From NCBI GenBank assembly GCA_050875145.1, contig JBNMLH010000007.1, positions 1 through 64,000 on the forward strand: a stretch of DNA of 64,000 nt, read 5' to 3'. Position numbers and translations under genes: made by a program. The stretch's first letter is position 1. Each line of letters opens with the position of its first letter. The notes below the pieces were generated by a model. It made no database searches. It worked only from the letters and a program-made list of their open reading frames with translations, and was not told the DNA's origin. Positions 52,501 through 61,200 of this stretch are shown in pieces. This DNA comes from CAG-411 sp050875145. Its GTDB lineage: Bacteria > Bacillota > Clostridia > Lachnospirales > Lachnospiraceae.

Positions 52501-53509
52501 TTCAAATGGAATGGAAGATAGTGAACAGGAATTTCGTATTACAGTAGACAAAGATAAGGCTATGAAGTATTCTCTTACGGTTGCACAGGTATTCCAGCAA
52601 GTAAATGCCAGACTTTCAGAGGCAGGAAAATCAACTACATTATCTACCGATACTTATGATTTGGGTGTTTATGTAAGTAATGCAAAAGATACAAGCCTTA
52701 CTCGTAAGCAATTGAAAAATCTGAAATTGACTTATACAGATACGGAGACACAGCAAAGTAAAAGTGTAAAATTATCAGAGGTTGCAACATTTACTATGGC
52801 TGATTCACCAACCAGTATTCACCATGATAATCAGACAAGATATATGAGTGTGTCAATTGCAATTGATGAAAATCACAATATTGGACTTGTTAGTGATAAG
52901 GTTAAGAGTGAATTAAAGAAATATCATACACCAGCAGGATATGAAATTGAATCTACTGGTGAAGATGAGACAATTAACGATGCAATGGGACAGGTTATTT
53001 TAATGATGGTAGTGGGTGTATTGTTTATGTACTTAATTATGGTAGCGCAGTTTCAGTCTCTATTATCTCCTTTTATTATTCTGTTTACCATTCCGCTTGC
53101 ATTTACTGGTGGATTTATGGGATTGTTCTTTAGTGGAAGCGAAGTCAGTGTCATTGCTATGATTGGATTTGTCATGTTGGCTGGTATCATTGTAAATAAT
53201 GGTATTGTGTTAGTTGATTATATTAATCAGTTAAGAGCATCTGGAGTGGAAAAGTACGAGGCAATTGTAATGGCTGGTAGTGTGCGAATTAGACCAATTC
53301 TTATGACAGCACTTACAACTGTTTTGGGATTGTTGCCAATGCTGGTTACCAGCGATAGTGGTTCTGATATGGTGAAACCAATGGCAATTGTAACAATTGG
53401 AGGATTGATTTATGGTACATTACTTACTCTGTTTGTAGTGCCATGTATTTATGCGATATTAAATCGAAAATCTGATGCGAAACTTGTAGAAGCACAGTTA
53501 GATGAATAG
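49553..53509 (+). CDS. RND-family efflux transporter (SwrC/AcrB-like) with coiled-coil insertion
   Basis: A 1318-residue permease of the HAE1/AcrB superfamily that exports drugs or surfactants using proton motive force. Both halves keep the 12-segment plan: membrane segment 1 near 12-30, segment 2 near 620, and a second half with LMMVVGVLFMYLIMVAQFQSLLSP (about 1148). The first extracytoplasmic loop is about 590 residues rather than about 290, with a heptad-rich region at about 190-490 (ELDKNGKKISDTL and KAVEKQEKTLKASQKKIK). SwrC of B. subtilis is a Gram-positive relative. A terminator follows. Confidence 0.92.
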   Translation: MLSKISVKKPYTVLVGVVLIIVLGVLSLRNMSTDLLPDMELPYAIIMTTYPGASPEEVESTVTKPVEQAMASISNMKKVSSISNSNVSVVILQFNDGADMNTATIDMRESLDTISASWNDSIGNPTIMKINPDMMPIMVAAVDSDDLDVYELADKMNADILPDLESVEGVASVSTSGEVKKKMEVVIQQDKIDQVNKLVQAAINGKFDDAEDKISKNENKVKDGKQTLSSTQEDTAQKLADGSTELDKNGKKISDTLVTINGALAELETNEKNLLESAKQIKTGLVQVATTKAQLKATISSLTTAKSSLQKIQDALDSLYSQKASIEQMIETGGETTELRTKLTAVEVQIKTAEKQLTAQGMTVDDVASKLKELENGLTQAQAGLKAVEKQEKTLKASQKKIKSGKDKIAAAKEKLTKTKAQLEAGQITIESAKNELNKQTVLAAIKLSVANMDVNTGSNQLAEAKKNLKDAKKAAKDKSDLNAIITKSMIEGILTAQNFEMPAGYVTEDNASYLVKVGEEIQSQEDLEQLVICDLGIDGLKPIRLSDVADIAVTDNADDFYTVVNGNPAIALTIEKATGYSTGDVTNRLLDRLDKVKSEVKGLHVSVLMNQGVYIDMVVNSVVQNLLVGAFLAIVILFIFLKDIRPTLIVACSIPLSVVAAIVLMYFSGVTLNVISLSGLALGVGMLVDNSIVVIENIFRMRNEEGYSARKASIEGAKQVAGAIAASTLTTVCVFAPIIFTEGLTRQLFVDLALTLAYSLLASLLVSLTLVPAMAQGLLRKKTDAKGETINKRRTIYTSLLEKVLHAKALVLIVSLVLLIVFVGLAFSRGTVFMPNMGSTQMTATLSAPEGTEMTDQELYDMSDKAIKKILKVDGVETVGAMSGGGGIMSMYSGSSGDGISMYILLDEKTKRSNRAIKKDIEKETKDLKCTLSVKESAMDMSSMMGSSGMTIEVKGKDLDKLQKITEDIIERVQDVEGIASISNGMEDSEQEFRITVDKDKAMKYSLTVAQVFQQVNARLSEAGKSTTLSTDTYDLGVYVSNAKDTSLTRKQLKNLKLTYTDTETQQSKSVKLSEVATFTMADSPTSIHHDNQTRYMSVSIAIDENHNIGLVSDKVKSELKKYHTPAGYEIESTGEDETINDAMGQVILMMVVGVLFMYLIMVAQFQSLLSPFIILFTIPLAFTGGFMGLFFSGSEVSVIAMIGFVMLAGIIVNNGIVLVDYINQLRASGVEKYEAIVMAGSVRIRPILMTALTTVLGLLPMLVTSDSGSDMVKPMAIVTIGGLIYGTLLTLFVVPCIYAILNRKSDAKLVEAQLDE

Positions 53510-53535
53510 AAATAGAAAATCGAAAAAATTATAGG

Positions 53536-53576
53536 AAAAGGTTATCTTGTCTTTTGTGACAGGATAACCTTTTTTT
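53536..53576 (+). terminator. Terminator after the RND gene
   Basis: AAAAGGTTATC with TGTC, loop, TGACA and GGATAACCTTTT, then a T-run. The leftward lipoprotein gene also converges on it. Confidence 0.85.
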
Positions 53577-53585
53577 ATAGAAAAA

Positions 53586-55370
53586 TTATTTTTGTGTTTT
53601 TATCCAGTTTTGCATATATTTTTTAATGACAGGAAATGGAGAAGGTCCCATGTTTAAGAGAAATGTATGAAATTCTTTTGCATTAAATTTATCTCCAAGT
53701 TGTTTTTCTGCATCTGCTCTTAAATCGGCAAATTCAATATATCCAATTACATATTGTAGATAATTACCTGGATCATCTACTACAATATCAAATACTTCAT
53801 CAATTGCATCTTGGTTTGAAACACCAAAGTCTTTCAGATATTTTCCAAGCTCCTCTTTTGTCCAACAATCGTAATTGACTCCAATATCCATCTCTGCATA
53901 CATGCAAAGATTAAAAATAGAATATTGTTTTGCGTATTCACCCAAATTGTCTGACAATTTAGCAATATCATAGGAATATATTTCTGCGTAAGTAGCCCAT
54001 CCTTCGCTGTAACCGCCGTAATTTAACATGGCACGAAGTGGTGTGGGGTCTTGTTGCTGAAAATAAACCGTTTGTAGTAAATGTCCCGGATAGCCTTCAT
54101 GTGCCAGTGTTGGGAATATGCTTGACAAGTCATTTTTGCTGGAACCATTGATATAAATACTGTTTTCTTTATAATTGTCTAATTGTGGTGTCAGATAAAA
54201 TGCTGGACTTACATGCTCCTCCAAAGATTTATCCACATATTTTACAGTGTAGTTCACAGGTTTTAATTCTGGAAAATCTGAGGTTACCGTTTCTTTGAGG
54301 TAGTCTACAATTTTATCCGGATCTGTCATAGGAAATTTCATGTTGTAATATGAATCCCAAATGGTATCGTCATTTGCCGTCAGTGTAGAAATTTTTGCTG
54401 CAGCAGATTGCATGGTTCTTTTTAGTGCAGATTTCATTTGCTTTATGCTTTTATCTGAACCAGTTGTAGACTGTGCCATTTTTTCGTAATAGGTTTTACC
54501 TTTTGGAAGATTTCCTATACCGCCATCATTTTTTCCAGTACCTTTTAGTTTGGATATGGTATCAATAAGTTCTTGGTAAGCAGGAATGACAGCTTCGGTG
54601 ACTGCTTTTTTATTTTTCTTTTTGTATTGTTCTCGTTCTTTATCCGTTAGCCATTTAAAGGAATCTAATCTCTCATTGAAAATGGTAATAAGTAAATTTT
54701 TTTCGGGATTTTCAATAAAATCTTTGCACTGAGATATAATATTGTCTGCATTGTGGTCACTCATAAAAAGACCTGCTTTGGATTTTTCACGTTCAAATGT
54801 ACCGATTTTTGCAAAGTAATCATTTACAGTGTAAAGAAGTTTCAAGTAGTTTTCTACATCTTCTTTGTCTGAAAAGTTGTATTCTGACAATAAGATTGGT
54901 AATTGTGCTTGAATACCTGTAGTGTTACCGAGTGCTTCACCGTAAAGTAGATAATCTTCCTCATCATTGTCTACACGATAGTAATCTTCTAAAATGTCAT
55001 AGGTAACTTTTTGGTCATCTGTAAGAGCAGAATAGGCAAAAGAGGTAAGTCGGCTATATATATTTTCTACTTCTGCAATATTCTTCTTTGAATACTCTAC
55101 GCCATAGTCACCAAGAGTAGGTGTAAAATTTGTAATTCCATATTTTTCCGGATTTTTAAGTGTATAATTAAGTGTAATACTATCGGATTGTACTTCTTTT
55201 ACAAATAATTCATTTAAAAACTGGTCAAAATTTGCCTGTTCCTGTTTTTTGTTTACATTTTTTTTCTCGGTATAGTGTGTAGATTCCTGTGTGTTGCTGC
55301 AACCATTGGTCTGTAGGCACACTGCAATCATACAAATAAGAGCGAGAAAACGTTTCATTTTCTGTTTCAT
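53586..55370 (-). CDS. DUF885 family lipoprotein (probable metallopeptidase)
   Basis: A 594-residue exported protein. Its signal peptide ends in a lipobox LQTNGC with the lipidated cysteine at about 24. The body is the DUF885 fold, related to M32/M3-like zinc peptidases, with the motif HEGYPGH (about residue 422) in place of HExxH. Further C-terminal pattern is MLNYGGYSEGWATYAEIYSYD. The start is ATG 55370, two codons after a possible TTG, behind AAAGGAAA. Substrate and proteolytic activity are not established. Confidence 0.87.
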   Translation of the reverse strand: MKQKMKRFLALICMIAVCLQTNGCSNTQESTHYTEKKNVNKKQEQANFDQFLNELFVKEVQSDSITLNYTLKNPEKYGITNFTPTLGDYGVEYSKKNIAEVENIYSRLTSFAYSALTDDQKVTYDILEDYYRVDNDEEDYLLYGEALGNTTGIQAQLPILLSEYNFSDKEDVENYLKLLYTVNDYFAKIGTFEREKSKAGLFMSDHNADNIISQCKDFIENPEKNLLITIFNERLDSFKWLTDKEREQYKKKNKKAVTEAVIPAYQELIDTISKLKGTGKNDGGIGNLPKGKTYYEKMAQSTTGSDKSIKQMKSALKRTMQSAAAKISTLTANDDTIWDSYYNMKFPMTDPDKIVDYLKETVTSDFPELKPVNYTVKYVDKSLEEHVSPAFYLTPQLDNYKENSIYINGSSKNDLSSIFPTLAHEGYPGHLLQTVYFQQQDPTPLRAMLNYGGYSEGWATYAEIYSYDIAKLSDNLGEYAKQYSIFNLCMYAEMDIGVNYDCWTKEELGKYLKDFGVSNQDAIDEVFDIVVDDPGNYLQYVIGYIEFADLRADAEKQLGDKFNAKEFHTFLLNMGPSPFPVIKKYMQNWIKTQK

Positions 55371-55555
55371 TTTCAATTTCCTTTCTATTGTAATGTAACA
55401 GGATTCAATCTGAATAGTTACATTATGTATTATATCACAAAAGAAATAAAATCAGAACTAAGATTAGCAAGTGTGTGAACAATAACTTTACTAGTCTAAA
55501 AGGAATATTTTTCACATATTTTATAATAATATGATTATCAGAAGTGTGGTGGCCT

Positions 55556-56068
55556 ATGTTAATAAGAATTTCAAACCTGTTAATCCCAATGGTCGTATTT
55601 TACATTGTGGGATATGGAATGTTAAAGCGTGTAAATTTATTCGATGCATTTATAAAGGGAGCGCAGGATGGAATTAAAGTAGTGGTGGAGATTTTACCCA
55701 CTCTGATTGGGCTTTTGGTTGCAATCGCCGCAATACGTGCCAGTGGAATTTTTGAATGGATGGGGCAGCATCAGAGTGGAATATGGGATGTGTTACATTT
55801 TCCACAAGAACTGGTCCCGCTGGTTATAATAAAAATGATTTCTTCTTCGGCGGCAACCGGGCTTTTGTTAGACATTTATAAAACTTATGGGACAGACTCG
55901 CAAATTGGAGTAATGGCATCTGTTTTAATGTCCTGTTCCGAAACCATTTTATATACTATGGCTGTATACTTTGCAGCAGCAGGAGTAAAGAAAACCCGAT
56001 ATACGTTGGCTGGTGCTTTATTTGCAACTTTTGTGGGGGTTGTGGCAACGGTATTTCTTGTTTCATAG
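55556..56068 (+). CDS. spmB: Spore maturation protein B
   Basis: A 170-residue multi-pass membrane protein of the Gate/SpmB family. Recognisable features are DAFIKGAQDGIKVVVEILPTLIGLLVAIAAIRASGIF (about 29-65), LVIIKMISSSAATGLLLD (about 92-109) and SVLMSCSETILYTMAVYFAAAGVKKTRYT. It should act with SpmA in spore core maturation. ATG 55556 is chosen; GTG 55544 is possible. It is 7.3 kb from spmA and on the opposite strand. Confidence 0.92.
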   Translation: MLIRISNLLIPMVVFYIVGYGMLKRVNLFDAFIKGAQDGIKVVVEILPTLIGLLVAIAAIRASGIFEWMGQHQSGIWDVLHFPQELVPLVIIKMISSSAATGLLLDIYKTYGTDSQIGVMASVLMSCSETILYTMAVYFAAAGVKKTRYTLAGALFATFVGVVATVFLVS

Positions 56069-56218
56069 GTAAAGGTTAAAAAGTTTTCTGTAAGCAGTTT
56101 TATTGTTTCGTGCTATTAAGGGTGGTAAGCCATATAAATATTGTAGTCAGAAAAGGTAGAGAAAAGAAAGAAAAACGCCGAAATATACAAAAGAAAAGGG
56201 CGAAAGTAGGGAGGACAA

Positions 56219-57493
56219 ATGAAGGAAATTGGCATTGTAATATGCAATTATAATAAATCTGCGTATGTAGTAAAATGTATAGAAACTGTTCTTGCTTCTG
56301 ATTATCAGAATTTTGATATTTACGTGGTGGACAATGCTTCAACGGATAATTCGGTAGAGGCTATTAAAAAAAATTATAAAGATATAGTGACGGTACTGGA
56401 AAATAAAGAAAATCTGGGAGGTTCTGGAGGGTTCAATACGGGAATACGAAAGGTACTGGAGGGAGATTATAAATATGTATATTGTTTAGATAATGATGTA
56501 CAGATTACTCCAAATGCAATTGGTGCATTGCATGATTTTTTGGAAAACAATCCTAAGGTTGGTATGGTTGGTTCTAAGGTGAATCATCTGCAAATGCCAA
56601 ACTATGTGCAACAAATGGGGTTGAAGATACGTTTTGACTGTTTTTCAGCAGAGACACTTTATGCGGATTGTCTGGATAGTGTGGAAATACCGGAAATCGT
56701 TTATTGTGATACGGTAGCCGCCTGTTCTGTTATGTTGCCCGTAAAGGTTATACGTGAAGTCGGAATGATGCCAGAAGATAATTTTATTTACTGGGATGAT
56801 ATGGAATGGGGATATTTAGTGTCACAGGCAGGATATCAGGTAGCTGCAATTGGAGCTTCTAAGGTTTATCATGAAATGAGTGCCAATATGAGGAGGGAAA
56901 ATACGTTTTCCACGTATTATTTATGGAGAAATCAGTTACACTTTTTTATGAAATATACGCCGGATTCTTTGAGAGAAAAAATGTGTTTTCAATTACTTTC
57001 CTCTGTATTTAATGAAATATATACCTGTATGTATCGGGAAGAACATAATGTGGCTAGTACAATTGAATATGCTTTTTTTGATGCAATTATGGGAAAGCGG
57101 GGAAAAGCAGAACCGGAAAAAATTCTTCCTAATGACTCTTCAAATCAAAGGGTACTTACTGCCTTGCAAAGGTATAAGCAGATTTGTGTAAAAGATAAAG
57201 CAAATATTGGTTTAGAGCAGGCAATTCGGAAGTTGCTACCAAATATGCAGTTTGTTACAGAAGACAAGGCACAGTCAGTATGGAAGAGTTGTCATAATAT
57301 AATGACAGTAGAGGATACTTCCTTATCTAGTATTTATGTGGATGAAAATTGGAATGTCTTGTTAGATGCCGCAGATGTTCAGGTAATAGAGCAGTATTCT
57401 TATAGTATGCAGCTTTTTATCTATATGCATCAAAATGTCTTTTACCTGCGTAGCAAGCAACTTTATAATACCAAAGGAAAGGATTGTTTTTGA
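56219..57493 (+). CDS. Family 2 glycosyltransferase
   Basis: A 424-residue glycosyltransferase. The GT-A nucleotide-sugar domain has IGIVICNYNKSAYV at the start, VVDNASTDNS (about 37), and the DND at about 92 in YVYCLDNDVQITP as the divalent-metal motif. FIYWDDMEWGY (about 190) resembles the acceptor-site region of rhamnosyl-type enzymes. The C-terminal about 120 residues have no recognisable domain. It stands alone, so the polysaccharide it builds is not deducible. The start follows GGGAGGAC. Confidence 0.9.
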   Translation: MKEIGIVICNYNKSAYVVKCIETVLASDYQNFDIYVVDNASTDNSVEAIKKNYKDIVTVLENKENLGGSGGFNTGIRKVLEGDYKYVYCLDNDVQITPNAIGALHDFLENNPKVGMVGSKVNHLQMPNYVQQMGLKIRFDCFSAETLYADCLDSVEIPEIVYCDTVAACSVMLPVKVIREVGMMPEDNFIYWDDMEWGYLVSQAGYQVAAIGASKVYHEMSANMRRENTFSTYYLWRNQLHFFMKYTPDSLREKMCFQLLSSVFNEIYTCMYREEHNVASTIEYAFFDAIMGKRGKAEPEKILPNDSSNQRVLTALQRYKQICVKDKANIGLEQAIRKLLPNMQFVTEDKAQSVWKSCHNIMTVEDTSLSSIYVDENWNVLLDAADVQVIEQYSYSMQLFIYMHQNVFYLRSKQLYNTKGKDCF

Positions 57494-57589
57494 TTGACTT
57501 GTGTATTGGCTATTTTGTAATGGCATTGACAAAAATGTTATGTGAATTGCAGTTTTCCATATAAATTTATTTGTAAAAAAGAGAAAATA

Positions 57590-57598
57590 TGCTATAAT
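57590..57598 (+). promoter_or_regulatory. Probable ndk promoter
   Basis: Extended -10 TGC-TATAAT (TATAAT at 57593-57598), with TTGTAA at about 57571 as a weak -35. It is 109 bases before the ndk start. Confidence 0.6.
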
Positions 57599-57706
57599 GA
57601 TAATAGAAAGTGAAGAATGTTCGGCAACTTTGCATTTTGTGTAAAGATGAAGGATAGATAAAACAGTTTTCTGTTTTCCAGACTAATTTAGCAGGAGGAT
57701 TATAAT

Positions 57707-58135
57707 ATGCTAGAAAAAACATTAGCACTTGTTAAGCCAAACGGCGTGGAAGAGAATCATGTAGGAGAGATTCTGGATGATTATGAGAAGGCAGGACTTA
57801 AAATTCGTGCATTGAAGATGATTAAGGTAAATAAGGAATTTGCACGTCAGCACTATATTGATTTAAAGGATAAACCATTTTATCAGGAATTGGTAGATTT
57901 TATTTCAAGAAGTCCATTAGTTGCTATGATCTTAGAGGGTGAAGATGCAGTGGATACAGTTCGCCGCGTAAATGGTGCAACAGATCCAGCCGAAGCCGCG
58001 GAAGGTACAATACGCTACAAATATGGCGGTGGCAAAACAGATAATACCGTACATGGGTCCGATTCAGTGGAACATGCCAAGAGAGAGATTTCAATGTGGT
58101 TTCCAGAATTTTTAGATTCGTATTTGGACGATTAG
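57707..58135 (+). CDS. ndk: Nucleoside-diphosphate kinase
   Basis: A 142-residue kinase that keeps nucleoside triphosphate pools balanced. The phospho-histidine is in NTVHGSDS (about H116). The start EKTLALVKPNGVEENHVGEIL and VRRVNGATDPAEAAEGTIRYKYG are family signatures. It is slightly longer than standard NDK at the C-terminus (SMWFPEFLDSYLDD). A strong AGGAGG precedes the start, and a terminator follows. Confidence 0.95.
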   Translation: MLEKTLALVKPNGVEENHVGEILDDYEKAGLKIRALKMIKVNKEFARQHYIDLKDKPFYQELVDFISRSPLVAMILEGEDAVDTVRRVNGATDPAEAAEGTIRYKYGGGKTDNTVHGSDSVEHAKREISMWFPEFLDSYLDD

Positions 58136-58142
58136 AAGGTGG

Positions 58143-58170
58143 AAGGGCTGCGAGTATACGCAGCCTTTTT
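58143..58170 (+). terminator. Terminator after ndk
   Basis: AAGGGCTGCG pairs with CGCAGCCTTTTT around a six-base loop. Confidence 0.85.
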
Positions 58171-58255
58171 GGTTTAAAGGGAGTTATTCTGTTGTCTGCA
58201 TAAGAAGGATACGGTAGATGAAAGGTACTTATTGATTGGAAAAGGGGGGGATGTC

Positions 58256-61200
58256 ATGATTCATGAAAGTGATGCTAACATTAATAAAATATTGACAGAG
58301 TTGTCAGACGAAATTTCTTTTGAGTACGATGTTGCCTCTGACACTATGCTGTTTTCCGAAAGATATAAGTCTGTCTATGGAAGAAAAAACAAAATACCAC
58401 ATTTTTATAGAGAATGTAGAAAAAGAGATGCGTTATCTGAAAATACAGTGGTGCAATTGGATGAACTTCGACGAATGATTGATTATGGGGATGTAAATCG
58501 TTATTTGCAGATACAATGGCCGGATAAGAATGAAAAGTATGAATGGTGTGAAATTGTATTTCGTCATGTAATAGATAATGCAGGAAATATAAAAGCTGTT
58601 GGAATTTGGAGAAATATTGATCGTCAAAAAAGAGAGCAGATTATGCTTAAATACCAGATTGCTACGGAAGATATTAGTGGAGTGCAGAATCGAAGCGGAA
58701 TTGAGCAATTAGTGGGAAAAGAGTTACAATTTCTGGAATTAGGGGAGACAGCAGCACTGTTTTTAATTGATATTGACAATATGAAGCAGATTCAATCCAC
58801 ATTTGGTGTATTGGCAGCAGAAGAATTGCTTCGTTTGTTTGCAAAGGAACTTCTTGTACATTTTCATGAAGATGGCATTGTAGGGCATCTTGGAAGCGAT
58901 AAGTTTTTGGTGTATGTTCGTTCTGTAAAGGAAAAGGATACAGCTAAAATACTGGCAAAAAGAATGCAGAAATTATTAAAGTCTTTGTCATCAAGACTCA
59001 ATCTGAATAAAGAAGTAACTATATGTATTGGTATTGCACTGGTTACGGAAAGTATACCGTACAAAGATGCATTGGCGGAGGCAGATATTGCACTTCGGCA
59101 TGGAAAAAACAATGGAAAAAATCAATATGTATTTTATAGTCAGAATATTCATACAGAACGTTACATTAGAAAGCCAACTTTAGGACGAATGGACCGCAAT
59201 AAAAAGATGTATGATGCGGGAAAAATTTGGTCTGATTTGTTGGAACTTTTGTTTAATAATGGAAATAATCAACAGGGAATTGAGGATGCGTTAGAATTAA
59301 TTGGTAATTTATTTCGCCTTGATAAAATAATGGTATGGGAATATGTTTCGGAAGAGGGTACCGTTTCTAATACCATTCAATGGGCAAGGGAAGGGATTCC
59401 AAATACAAAGGAGCATCAGCAAAATATAAAATTTTTGGATAGTGAAATTAATTATGTACATAATTCGGAGGGCATTTTTTATTGTACTGGTTTGGAAACT
59501 ATGCCGGAACGTATGCGTGAATATGCAAATTGGGAACGGATTCAGTCTTTATTACAGGCAAGGATTATTGGAGATGGGGATATATGTCTTGGATTAATTG
59601 ATTTTGCAGTTTGCCAATCTGGTCGTGTGTGGGTACAGGAGGAAGTAGATCTTCTTCTTCTTATGTCAAAGGTTATTGGGGAAGTAATTCGTAGACGTCA
59701 GATGTCTTCCAAGATGGAGAAATATTACAGAAATACAAGAAATATCCTAGACAATGTTGTAACGGGAATTTGTGTAATCGATCAGGACACAAAGGAAATT
59801 TATTATCGAAATGATGCTATGACAGGATTACTTTCGGAAGTAGAGAATCAATGTGAAACCTGTATTTTAAATGTAGACAAGCAGAAAACTAATTGTCTTA
59901 TTGATAATTTAGCAAATTGTAGAAATGAGAGCAAGGGATATGTTGTTCGTGATGAAAAAACAGGAAAAGACTATGAAGTAAAGTCTACGAGAATGCTTTG
60001 GGAAAATAAAAAGAAAGCATATATTATTACTGTGAATGAGCATCTTGCATCTGCGGAGGAATTGGAGAGAAAGAGAAAACAGGAATATTTGGAAAAACGA
60101 TATGCATTTATTTATAGTCATTCTTGTGATTGCATTTTTGACATTGATGTGGAAAATGATGAATATGATGTAACTGTGGTAAAAGAAGGTGCTGCATGGC
60201 CTGGATTAGAAAAACATGGAACTTACAGTAAAATGTTTACTGCTCAGATTGAAAAAAGTGTGGCAGTTGAAGATAAAGAAAGGGTTTGTAGTAAATTCTC
60301 ATTGGATGCATTGCGTAATAGTGTTTGTCGTGGTGATAGTCTTATTATGGACAGTTTTGTAGTGTACAGCAGACAAGATAGTTTACATAGTAAGGAAATT
60401 CGTGCTTTTATTTTGGAAGAAAATGGGAAAAGGAATGTAGTGGCTACTTACTGTGATGTAACGGAACAAAGAAAAAAAGAGATGCAGGATGTATTGGAAC
60501 GTCAAAAGTTAAATCAGGCTGTTGTTAGTGTTTACCCTGTAGTATTTTCTGTAAATGTCACACAGAATGAATTGCTTGTTATGGCAAATGAAAACAATAT
60601 TGCATCATTAAATCGATTAGATACCAGCGTATCAAGTGCAGTATTAGAAATGGCAATGCATTTGCATCCAGAAGACAGAGATCGGTTTATGGTTACTTTT
60701 GATAGAGAAAATTTACGAAAACGTTTTTCAGAGGGAAATAATGAAATTGGCATCGAATTTCGTTTTCGTTTTTCTGACAATAATTATCATTGGGTATCCA
60801 TTGCATGCATTCGGATAGATAATCCGTTAAATGAGGATTTATTAATTTATTTATTTGCAAGAAATATTGATTCCCAAAAAGAAATGGAGCAGAATTTAAA
60901 GGATGCATTAAGTGTGGCAGAGAGAGCCAGTGAAGCAAAATCTGATTTTCTATCCCGTATGTCTCATGAAATTCGTACTCCGATGAATGCTATTATAGGA
61001 ATGACGGAGATTGCAAAAACTGCAGTGGATAAACCAGATAGCATTGCTAATTATTTAAAAAAGGTGGAGGTATCTGCACAATATTTATTATCTTTAATTA
61101 ATAATATATTGGATATGTCTCGGATTGAAAGTAACAAAATTGTCATTGAAAAGAAAGAATTTCATATGCAATATCTGTTAGATAATATTAAAAATATTAT

